Assembly: GCA_047619485.1 (NCBI GenBank)
Contig: JBLHKE010000311.1
Span: 1-8,693, forward strand
DNA from: JBLHKE01 sp047619485
GTDB taxonomy: Bacteria; Verrucomicrobiota; Verrucomicrobiia; Verrucomicrobiales; DEV007
Direction: 5' to 3'
Length of the DNA: 8,693 nt
The notes beneath the pieces were generated by a model. It saw nothing but the letters and a program-made list of their open reading frames with translations, was not told the origin of the DNA and made no database searches. Below, in pieces: positions 1 through 6,338 of this stretch. The position numbers and the translations under genes were made by a program. Each line of letters opens with the position of its first letter. Positions within the stretch are counted from its first letter, which is position 1.

Positions 1-1
1 T

Positions 2-415
2 CAGCAGGCTGCGATCGACTCAACACGCCAGCGACTGGGTGATTCCCCCTTCGCCCAACCGGTCGAGTATTTCTGTGCGAGCCATGCCGACCTACTCGAA
101 TTGGTGCCAACAAAGAAGCACGGACGGGTACGAGCTGTGATGTTCAACCTTGGCTACTTGCCGGGCGGGAATAAGTCTGAGACAACGACGTGGCCAACGA
201 CGCTCAAAGCGATTCGTGCCGCGCTCCAAATTCTGAATGCAGATGGCATCATCACCATCGCGATCTACCCCGGCCACCCAGCCGGCAAACAGGAATCAAT
301 CGCACTGGACAAATTTGTCGCACAGCTCGATCCGACGCAGTTCCGCGCGATCCGCTATGGCGTTGTGAACGCGGCCAACGACCCGCCGTATTTGCTCGCC
401 ATCGAGAAGAATTAG
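2..415 (+). CDS. mnmM: YtqB/MnmM-type class I SAM-dependent RNA methyltransferase, C-terminal part
   Basis: The 5' end lies outside the window; 137 residues are visible, read in frame from base 2. The family (Pfam rRNA_methylase, B. subtilis YtqB) is usually about 190 residues, so roughly the first 50, with the glycine-rich SAM-binding loop, are missing. The visible part has the family hallmarks: an AIDSTRQRL segment after the second strand, then VMFNLGYLPGGNK (about residues 49-61), the ITIAIYPGHPAGKQE stretch, and an ending of the form NDPPYLLAIEKN. YtqB has been reported to be MnmM, which methylates 5-aminomethyl(-2-thio)uridine at the tRNA wobble position. Whether this homologue does so is inferred, and the symbol is transferred on family resemblance alone. 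It is a cytoplasmic enzyme. The TAG stop lies 3 bases before the next gene, so the two are probably co-transcribed although their functions look unrelated. Confidence 0.85.
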   Translation, partial: QQAAIDSTRQRLGDSPFAQPVEYFCASHADLLELVPTKKHGRVRAVMFNLGYLPGGNKSETTTWPTTLKAIRAALQILNADGIITIAIYPGHPAGKQESIALDKFVAQLDPTQFRAIRYGVVNAANDPPYLLAIEKN

Positions 416-418
416 TTC

Positions 419-1384
419 ATGTCTTCCCTGCTGCGAATTCTCACCGCTCTGTTCCCGCTATGGATTGTTCTCGGGGCCATCTGGGCGTGGTTGGTGCCAG
501 CCCATTTCAACTGGTTCGGCCCTTACATCGGACCGGCGCTCGGGGTGATCATGTTGGGGATGGGCATCACGCTCAGCTTCAAAGATTTTGCCAAAGTTCT
601 CAAAGTTCCCAAAGCGATTGCGGTCGGACTGGCGGCGCAGTTCACCATCATGCCGCTGCTCGGCTGGAGTCTAGCCAACGGTTTCGGGCTCGAGCGGGAC
701 CTCGCGGTCGGCCTGATCCTCGTTAGCTGCTGCCCCGGAGGCACCGCGTCCAACGTGATCGCCTATTTGGCCCGTGCGAACCTACCACTGTCGGTGTTGA
801 TGACGACTTGCTCGACGTTTCTCGCGATTTTCCTAACTCCCGGGCTGACCCATGTTTTCGCCAGTTCTCAGATGGACGTCCCTGCCGGGAAGATGTTAAT
901 CAGCACGGTGCAGGTCGTGCTGCTGCCGCTCATCGCTGGACTAACACTGAATCAATTTTTTCCCAAGGCGGTGAAGAAGGCCAAGCTCCTCGCCCCGCTG
1001 ATCTCGGTGATCGCCATCGTCCTGATCGTTAGTTGCATCATCGGACTGAATAAGGAGAAGATCTCGAGTGCTGGTGCACCGCTGTTCATCGCAGTATTAC
1101 TCTTGCACGTGTTCGGATTCGGACTCGGCTACATGGCTGCGAAGCTGCTCAAATATCCGGAAGATTTCCGGAGGACATTGGCGATCGAAGTTGGCATGCA
1201 GAACTCCGGTCTGGGCAGTGCGCTGGCCAACAAACACTTGCCGGCAGCCGCAGCAGCACCGTGCGCCATCTCCGCGGTCTACCACTGTATTCTCGGCAGC
1301 CTCCTCGCGGCCTACTGGCGATCGCGCCCCCCCGTTGAGACACCAACTTGCGATGCTACCAATCCGAACAGTCATGTGGGTTGA
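419..1384 (+). CDS. Bile acid:sodium symporter (BASS) family transporter
   Basis: This is a 321-residue inner-membrane protein of normal BASS length, made almost entirely of hydrophobic helices. BASS proteins import organic anions (bile acids, pyruvate, pantoate and other keto or sulfated acids) with sodium. Both crossover motifs are present: CCPGGTASNVIAYLARAN at 104-121 and EVGMQNSGLGSALANKHLP at 257-275. Compared from memory with the bacterial ASBT structure from Neisseria, the sodium ligands all line up with a constant offset of 3: Q74, S111, N112, S125, T129, E257, V258, M260 and Q261. The sodium sites therefore look intact. The substrate cannot be read from sequence, and a bile acid is unlikely for a free-living bacterium. 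The ATG start lies 3 bases after the methyltransferase stop, with only a weak purine stretch upstream. The last 20 or so residues are a hydrophilic tail, partly encoded just after a run of seven C. Confidence 0.93.
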   Translation: MSSLLRILTALFPLWIVLGAIWAWLVPAHFNWFGPYIGPALGVIMLGMGITLSFKDFAKVLKVPKAIAVGLAAQFTIMPLLGWSLANGFGLERDLAVGLILVSCCPGGTASNVIAYLARANLPLSVLMTTCSTFLAIFLTPGLTHVFASSQMDVPAGKMLISTVQVVLLPLIAGLTLNQFFPKAVKKAKLLAPLISVIAIVLIVSCIIGLNKEKISSAGAPLFIAVLLLHVFGFGLGYMAAKLLKYPEDFRRTLAIEVGMQNSGLGSALANKHLPAAAAAPCAISAVYHCILGSLLAAYWRSRPPVETPTCDATNPNSHVG

Positions 1385-1518
1385 GAGATTGGAGGAGATT
1401 TGCCGCCACTACATTTGGAGTCTTGTGCCTCCCCGTTGCCATCTACCGGACGTGGCTCACACTGCTCCCGCTTCAGGAAGGAATCGCTGGGGATCTATAG
1501 TTACTAAAATCTTACAGC

Positions 1519-1842
1519 TTGAAACGATTTTCTAGAATCTCGATCCTCCTCCTCGGGCTGCTCGCCTTTGCTTACATCGCGAGCTATTTCGCCCTTTATC
1601 TGGTCCTTCCGGGCAATCGATCGACGACCTTGGAGCCTACGGTTAATGGCGGTTCCGCTCACAAGATGCTCCCCCGGGCGATGCACACCCCGGCTCCGAC
1701 AGCGGCCAGAGAGTGGATCGGAGGCTTCGGGGACACCATTTACCGGCCGCTCGCGAGACTTCACCTAAGGATCAACGGGAAATGCCTGCGACTGAATCAT
1801 CCCCACGTGTTCTTCATTTTTGGACGTCTTGGGCTTTTGTGA
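1519..1842 (+). CDS. Small membrane-anchored protein of unknown function
   Basis: I do not recognise this 107-residue protein. A basic N-terminus (MKRFSR) is followed by one strongly hydrophobic helix at about residues 7-30, which could be a membrane anchor or an uncleaved signal. The remainder is polar with several prolines and ends in a basic stretch and a short hydrophobic tail (VFFIFGRLGLL). A segment near residues 66-79 (EWIGGFGDTIYRPL) looks like a short soluble motif after the anchor. The predicted start is TTG. An in-frame TAG at 1498-1500 closes the frame upstream, and no ATG or GTG lies between that stop and the TTG. No good ribosome-binding site is seen. The stop lies 27 bases before the start of the TIM-barrel gene, so co-transcription is plausible. 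Support for the gene is the clean anchor-like N-terminus and its fit between neighbours; there is no homology evidence. A chance reading frame remains possible. Confidence 0.55.
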   Translation: MKRFSRISILLLGLLAFAYIASYFALYLVLPGNRSTTLEPTVNGGSAHKMLPRAMHTPAPTAAREWIGGFGDTIYRPLARLHLRINGKCLRLNHPHVFFIFGRLGLL

Positions 1843-1858
1843 TTGCGTGAAGCGTGGC

Positions 1859-1865
1859 AGGGTGA
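1859..1865 (+). promoter_or_regulatory. Ribosome-binding site that fixes the TIM-barrel start
   Basis: AGGGTGA lies 4 bases before the ATG at 1870 and pairs well with the TGA-proximal half of the anti-Shine-Dalgarno sequence (TCACCTCC). It supports starting at 1870 rather than at the in-frame TTG at 1843, which would add nine residues ahead of the twin-arginine motif and bury the signal peptide. It is one of the few recognisable Shine-Dalgarno sites in the window. Confidence 0.5.
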
Positions 1866-1869
1866 CGCC

Positions 1870-2790
1870 ATGAAGTCATCACGTCGCCAGTTTTTTCGCA
1901 CCGCCGGTCTCGGCGCCGCCACGGGAGCCGCTCTATCCCACTCAGCCCAAGCCCAATTGCCCATGGGTGATGCGGATGCGGTCTACACGGTGAAAGACGA
2001 CTCCCCCATCAAGCACTCGGTGATGGGTTGGTGTTTCAAACCGATCAAGGCTCCCGAATTAGCCAAGCACGGTGCGCAGATCGGCCTGAAGGGCATGGAA
2101 GGGATTGGCAAGAACGATTACAAAGCGGTGAAAGAACTCGGACTGGAGATTTCACTCGTCAGCGGTGGTCACGGCTTTGCCAACGGACCATGCAATCCGG
2201 CCAACACGCAAAACGTCATCGAAGGACTAAAGGGCGGGATCGAGCTGGCAGCGGAGATCGGCACGAAGAACGTCATCACTTTCACCGGAATGAAATTCGA
2301 TGGCATGGATCCCGACAAGGCGGCTCGGCTGTGCGTCGACACCTGGAAACAGGTGATGCCGCTAGCCGAGAAAAAGGGCATCACCCTCGTGCTCGAACAC
2401 CTCAATTCACGCGACGACACGCATCCGATGAAAGGGCACCCGGGCTACTTTGGCGACGATGTCGACTTCTGTGTTGAGCTCATCAACCAGGTCGGTTCAC
2501 CCAACTTCAAACTCCTGTTCGACTGCTACCATGTGTCGGTGATGAACGGCGATGTCATCCGGCGCATACGCCAATACAAAGATCTGATCGGTCACTACCA
2601 CACGGCCGGCAACCCCGGCCGTGGCGAGTTGGATGACAAGCAGGAGATGAACTACCCTGCGATCATGCGCGAGATCGTAAAGACGGGCTACAACGGCTAC
2701 GTCGCGCACGAGTTCATCCCGACATGGGAGGACAAGATCGCCGCGCTGCGCCATGGAGTCGAGGTCTGTGACTCGGCCGTCAATCAATAG
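1870..2790 (+). CDS. Tat-exported hydroxypyruvate isomerase-like TIM-barrel protein
   Basis: This 306-residue protein belongs to the xylose-isomerase-like TIM-barrel superfamily and is closest in motif pattern to hydroxypyruvate isomerase (Hyi/OtnI). The N-terminus is a textbook twin-arginine signal: SRRQFFR at 4-10, an alanine/glycine-rich helix, and an AQA cleavage site at 26-28. The folded protein should therefore act in the periplasm or be membrane-tethered. Residues matching the Hyi metal and catalytic site are E176 (in LVLEHLN), D218 (LLFDCYH) and E281 (VAHEF). The position that is Gln in Hyi (GHIQ-type motif) is His here, at H244 in IGHYHTAGNPGR. A divalent metal and a sugar or keto-sugar isomerase or epimerase activity are likely, but the substrate is unknown. 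Exported TIM barrels of this kind are common in Verrucomicrobiota and Planctomycetota, where they are tied to carbohydrate breakdown. The stop is 6 bases before the efflux outer-membrane gene. Confidence 0.88.
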   Translation: MKSSRRQFFRTAGLGAATGAALSHSAQAQLPMGDADAVYTVKDDSPIKHSVMGWCFKPIKAPELAKHGAQIGLKGMEGIGKNDYKAVKELGLEISLVSGGHGFANGPCNPANTQNVIEGLKGGIELAAEIGTKNVITFTGMKFDGMDPDKAARLCVDTWKQVMPLAEKKGITLVLEHLNSRDDTHPMKGHPGYFGDDVDFCVELINQVGSPNFKLLFDCYHVSVMNGDVIRRIRQYKDLIGHYHTAGNPGRGELDDKQEMNYPAIMREIVKTGYNGYVAHEFIPTWEDKIAALRHGVEVCDSAVNQ

Positions 2791-2796
2791 GACTGC

Positions 2797-4206
2797 ATGG
2801 ACTTCACCAAAGCAACCCGGCTCGCCGGAACCCTGTTTTTAGTTTTAGGAATAGCATCATGCCTGACGACACCACAGGCCGAGAATCCGGCAGATCCTGC
2901 GGCCAACTGGTCGGTTTCCGCCTCGCAGTACCGGGGGCCAGTCTCTCCCGATGGCTGGTTAAAAGACATCCCGTCCGCCGAGCTGAAGAAGCTGGTGGTC
3001 GAGGCGATCAAACGCAACCACGACCTCAAAGCAGCCGCAGCAAGAATGCGCGCCGCTCGAGCCCGCAGCGTGATTGAAGGCGCCGACCGATTCCCACAAG
3101 TGCGCGGCAACGGCGACGGATCGCGCGCGCAAACCGTTGACCAGGAGAGCATGCGCCAGCGTGCCAACGACTTCGGATTGGCACTCAATCTGAGCTGGGA
3201 AATCGATCTCTGGGGACGACTGCGAGATCTGTCGAGCGCTGCCGACCGCGAGGCAGTCGCGGCCGAGGCTGACTACCGCGCCGCGCGATTGTCACTCGCC
3301 GCCAACACCGCCAAGGCGTGGTTCAATGCCATCGAGACCGAGCTCCAAGTCCGGCTCGTCCGCGAAACCCTAACAAGCTTCAAAAACAACCAAGACATCA
3401 TCCAGCGCGCCTTCGACGCGGGGATCGATGCACCCGGCGGCGACCGCGCCCTTGACTTGCGCCTCGCCCGATCGGACGTCGCCACCGCAGACAATCAACT
3501 CGCTCTCGCCGGGCGCAATCGAGATCGTTCCGCACGCTCGCTGGAGACGCTTCTCGGCCGCTACCCTGCCAACGCTGCGCAAATCGCCAAAACCCTCCCG
3601 CCGATCAAACGCAAGGTCCCCGCCGGTCTTCCATCCGAACTTCTCCTGCGCCGGCCCGACCTGATCGCGGCCGAACAGCGCCTAGCCGCCCGCGGGCTGC
3701 GGGTTTCAGCCGCCAACAAAGCCTTCCTGCCATCGTTTACGCTAACCGCCCGCGCGGGGCAGAGTTCACCGGAGCTTTCAAACCTGCTGAACGCCGAACG
3801 ATTGGTTGCCAATATCGCCGCCGGACTCGCCCAGCCGATCACCGCTGGCGGGCGTTTGCGAGGAAACCTAGAACTCACTGAAGCTGAGAGAGATGAAACA
3901 CTTCAAAACTACGCACAGGCCAGCCTTGAGGCTTTCCGTGAGGTCGAGACAGCGCTCGCCGCCGAACGCTACCTCGCCGCCCAGGAAGCCGCCCTCATCG
4001 ACGCTGCTAGGCAGTCCGATGCGGCCGAGGCACTCGCCACCGATCAATACGGTCGCGGCCTGATCGAGATCATCACCGTCCTCGATTCCCAGCGTCGTGC
4101 CTTCAACGCCAAGAGTGCGCTGATCGGGGTACGCAACGAGCGCCTCCAGAACCGGATCGATCTCTACCTTGCGCTCGGTGGGGATTTCGACTCCGAACCC
4201 AAGTAG
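2797..4206 (+). CDS. NodT-type RND efflux outer-membrane lipoprotein (TolC superfamily)
   Basis: This 469-residue protein is the outer-membrane channel of a tripartite exporter. A lipoprotein signal ends in a lipobox (IASC) with the lipidated cysteine at residue 22. The next residue is Leu rather than Asp, which by the usual rule favours transfer to the outer membrane. Two outer-membrane efflux (OEP) repeats follow, at about 60-255 and 275-460. Family signatures include LSWEIDLWGRLRDL (132-145), LPSELLLRRPDLIAAEQRL (278-296), the AANKAFLPSFTLTARAG strand (305-321), QPITAGGRLRGNLEL (346-360), and the coiled-coil region up to TDQYGRGLIEIITVLDSQR (415-433). Length is normal for NodT proteins, and no residue or frame appears broken. 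The ATG is preceded by a weak AGGA four bases away. The stop codon touches the ATG of the next gene, so translation of the two is probably coupled. It should pair with the adaptor and pump encoded downstream. Confidence 0.95.
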   Translation: MDFTKATRLAGTLFLVLGIASCLTTPQAENPADPAANWSVSASQYRGPVSPDGWLKDIPSAELKKLVVEAIKRNHDLKAAAARMRAARARSVIEGADRFPQVRGNGDGSRAQTVDQESMRQRANDFGLALNLSWEIDLWGRLRDLSSAADREAVAAEADYRAARLSLAANTAKAWFNAIETELQVRLVRETLTSFKNNQDIIQRAFDAGIDAPGGDRALDLRLARSDVATADNQLALAGRNRDRSARSLETLLGRYPANAAQIAKTLPPIKRKVPAGLPSELLLRRPDLIAAEQRLAARGLRVSAANKAFLPSFTLTARAGQSSPELSNLLNAERLVANIAAGLAQPITAGGRLRGNLELTEAERDETLQNYAQASLEAFREVETALAAERYLAAQEAALIDAARQSDAAEALATDQYGRGLIEIITVLDSQRRAFNAKSALIGVRNERLQNRIDLYLALGGDFDSEPK

Positions 4207-5097
4207 ATGCTCTACCTTCTCTGCCCGCTAGCCAGTGCGATCATCTACCCGGTCGGTAGCCTGTTTCTCAAGCGATCAATCAACGAGGGCGGCGGGCTCA
4301 TTCGCTCGTTGTTTATCTCAAACATCATCCTCACCCTGTGTTTCACTCCACTGATCGTGTTCTTGGATGCGCCCCCAGACTGGACCCAGTGGTTCTGGCC
4401 GATCCTTGCCGGCTGCTGTTTTTTCCTCGGTCAACTTTTCACCTTGATCGCCATCCAATCGGGCGATGTGAGTGTGCAGACGCCGCTGATGGGAATGAAG
4501 CTAATCTTCGTCGCAGTCTTATCCTCGTTCATTCGCCCCGAGGATGTCCCACCTCTACTGTGGGGCGGAGCCATTATCAGTACGTTCGCGATCTTTCTCA
4601 TCAGCGGCGGTAATTTCGGGGCTTTTCGCCGTTCGTCCCGCACCGTCGTGCTCTCGCTAATTGCCTGCGTCGCCTTCGCCTGCACCGATATCTTGAGCAG
4701 CTACCGCAGCGGGCTGTTCGGGCAGATCCCCTTCATCCTCGGGACGGCGATGACGATCGCGATTCTCTCCCTCGGCCTGATTCCATTCTTTCGCGCCCGC
4801 GTGCGCGACACGCCGCGACCAGCCATGCGACTGTTGGCCATCGGCAGCCTGGCGATCGGCTTACAGGCCCTCATCCTCATCACCTCGCTCACCCAATTTG
4901 GTCAGGCGACAGCGATCAATATCATCTATTCGAGCCGCGCACTCTTTGGGGTGCTGCTAGTGATCGTCTTGGGGGCGTGGCTGGGCAATCACGAGTCAGC
5001 GACCGCTGGGAAGAAAATCATGCGCAACCGTCTGCTCGGCTCCCTACTCCTGTGCGTCGCCATCGCCCTCGTCTTCCTCAAAAAAGCGGTGGCCTAA
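4207..5097 (+). CDS. DMT superfamily (EamA-like) permease
   Basis: This is a 296-residue integral membrane protein with about ten hydrophobic segments, near residues 1-19, 33-53, 62-83, 92-108, 116-134, 146-164, 174-195, 208-227, 236-259 and 274-292. That count, the length, the internal two-times-five layout (halves split near residue 142), the GDVSVQTPLMGMK segment after the third helix, and a basic end after the tenth helix (LKKAVA) match drug/metabolite transporters of the EamA type. These move small metabolites in or out across the inner membrane; the substrate cannot be deduced. The ATG directly follows the TAG of the outer-membrane gene with no spacer and no Shine-Dalgarno sequence, implying translational coupling. 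Its position inside an RND cluster is unusual, since the tripartite pump does not need it. Subfamily assignment rests on topology and weak motifs rather than a strong signature. Confidence 0.8.
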   Translation: MLYLLCPLASAIIYPVGSLFLKRSINEGGGLIRSLFISNIILTLCFTPLIVFLDAPPDWTQWFWPILAGCCFFLGQLFTLIAIQSGDVSVQTPLMGMKLIFVAVLSSFIRPEDVPPLLWGGAIISTFAIFLISGGNFGAFRRSSRTVVLSLIACVAFACTDILSSYRSGLFGQIPFILGTAMTIAILSLGLIPFFRARVRDTPRPAMRLLAIGSLAIGLQALILITSLTQFGQATAINIIYSSRALFGVLLVIVLGAWLGNHESATAGKKIMRNRLLGSLLLCVAIALVFLKKAVA

Positions 5098-5147
5098 CGC
5101 TGGACTCCAAGGTTTACTCTGCGCAGTCCCGTGTTCCCTTTCGCCCA

Positions 5148-6338
5148 GTGAAATTTCTAAAAGCAGTCGTCCCAGCCATCCTCGTCCTGATCGCGGCCTT
5201 GGTCGTGGTCAAGATGCTGCAGGCGACCAAGCCTGGCGCGAAGAAAATCGATCGCCCGGTCCGCCCACCCTCGGTTCAGGTGATCACCGTGACCCCGACA
5301 GATTACCAGGTCACCATCCCCACTCGTGGAGAAGTCCGAGCACGCACACGCAGCGTCCTCATCCCCGAGGTGCCAGGACGCATCGTCTCGGTCGCCGCCA
5401 ATTTTCGCGATGGCGGTTTTTTCGAAAAAGGCGACATCCTCGTCGAGATCGATCAGCGTGACTACGTGACCGCCGCAACGGTCGCCGCGGGCAACGTCGC
5501 CGAAGCTCGCAATGCTCACGAGCAGGAGAAAGCCCGCGCCGCTCAAGCGAAGGACAACTGGGAACGGCTCGGGAAGGGCAAGGAGCCCAACGATCTCGTC
5601 CTGCGCGTCCCTCAACTAGTCGAGGCCAAAGCCCTCGTCGATGCCGCCGTCGCCCAGCTTGACCAAGCGCAGAACAATCTCGAACGCACCAAAATCCGGG
5701 CGCCCTACGCGGGTCGCATCCTCGAGCAACTGGTAGATATCGGCCAGTTCGTCACTACCGGGACTAGCATGGCGCGGATCTTCGCAGTCGACTACGCCGA
5801 AGCCCGCCTACCGCTTTCAAACCGGCAGGTCGGGTTCATCGACTTACCCGAAGATTTTCGCGGCGAGACCGGTGGAGAAACTAGATCTCCACTACCCGAA
5901 GTTGTCCTCTCAAAACAACAGGGCACCCAAACTCTGGAGTGGCCTGCGAAGATCGTGCGCACGGAGGGGGCGATCGATACCCGCAGCCGCCAGCTGTTCG
6001 TCGTCGCCCAGGTCGACGATCCCTATCGCAAGAGCGCGGACGGCACGCCACCGTTGAAGATCGGCGATTTCGTCGAGGCGAGCATTAGTGGCCGAGTCTT
6101 AGAAGGCGTTTTTGTGATCCCGAGAACGGCGGTGCGCGAGGGTGATCAAGTCCTCGTCGTCGATGCCGACCAGCGCTTGCGCATCCGCGACATCAACGTG
6201 ATCTGGGGAGATCGCGATCAGGTCGTCGTCGACGAGGGACTCGTCACGGGTGAGACGATCTGCACCAAGCCTCCAGCCTACGCGACCGAGGGCGCCCAGG
6301 TCGTCCCGCTCGCGGCGAAACCGAGCGCTGAGAAATGA
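5148..6338 (+). CDS. RND efflux periplasmic adaptor (membrane fusion protein, HlyD-like)
   Basis: This 396-residue adaptor links the inner-membrane RND pump to the outer-membrane channel. Starting at GTG 5148 gives a standard N-terminus: MKFLKAVV and one hydrophobic anchor at about 7-22. Then come the first lipoyl half (about 65-105, GRIVSVAANFRDGGFFEKGD), an alpha-helical hairpin (about 108-182, rich in Ala, Glu and Gln), the second lipoyl half (TKIRAPYAGRILEQLVDIGQ, 181-200), a beta-barrel domain (about 214-312), and the membrane-proximal domain with VFVIPRTAVREGDQVLVVD at 321-339. The frame is open further upstream to a GTG at 4977. That start would overlap the permease gene by 120 bases and add 57 residues without signal-peptide character, so it was rejected. 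There is no clear Shine-Dalgarno sequence. The stop overlaps the next ATG by four bases (ATGA), a coupling signal that makes adaptor and pump production linked. Confidence 0.93.
   Translation: MKFLKAVVPAILVLIAALVVVKMLQATKPGAKKIDRPVRPPSVQVITVTPTDYQVTIPTRGEVRARTRSVLIPEVPGRIVSVAANFRDGGFFEKGDILVEIDQRDYVTAATVAAGNVAEARNAHEQEKARAAQAKDNWERLGKGKEPNDLVLRVPQLVEAKALVDAAVAQLDQAQNNLERTKIRAPYAGRILEQLVDIGQFVTTGTSMARIFAVDYAEARLPLSNRQVGFIDLPEDFRGETGGETRSPLPEVVLSKQQGTQTLEWPAKIVRTEGAIDTRSRQLFVVAQVDDPYRKSADGTPPLKIGDFVEASISGRVLEGVFVIPRTAVREGDQVLVVDADQRLRIRDINVIWGDRDQVVVDEGLVTGETICTKPPAYATEGAQVVPLAAKPSAEK

Noticed and set aside
1472..1501. Possible sigma-70-type promoter before the small protein: TTCAGG, 18 bases, TATAGT
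   Set aside because: The -10 element matches five of six consensus bases but the -35 only three of six, and the leader would be only about ten bases. This is too weak to list as a feature.
1385..1518. Search of the gap after the BASS gene for a terminator, small RNA or tRNA
   Set aside because: No stable GC-rich hairpin followed by a T run, no cloverleaf and no direct repeat was seen in these 134 bases.
1068..1535. 155-residue + strand frame overlapping the end of the BASS gene and the following gap
   Set aside because: It lies mostly inside the BASS gene in another frame, its composition is low in hydrophobic structure and rich in Arg/Pro/Ser, and it has no recognisable motif. It looks like a shadow of the GC-rich coding frame.
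1843..1869. Longer TIM-barrel start at TTG 1843
   Set aside because: It would place nine extra residues before the twin-arginine motif, while the ATG at 1870 has a good ribosome-binding site and leaves the signal peptide correctly positioned.
5157..5615. 152-residue minus-strand frame opposite the adaptor gene
   Set aside because: The Asp/Gly/Arg-rich composition is typical of the complement of a GC-rich coding sequence, and the adaptor on the + strand explains the region.
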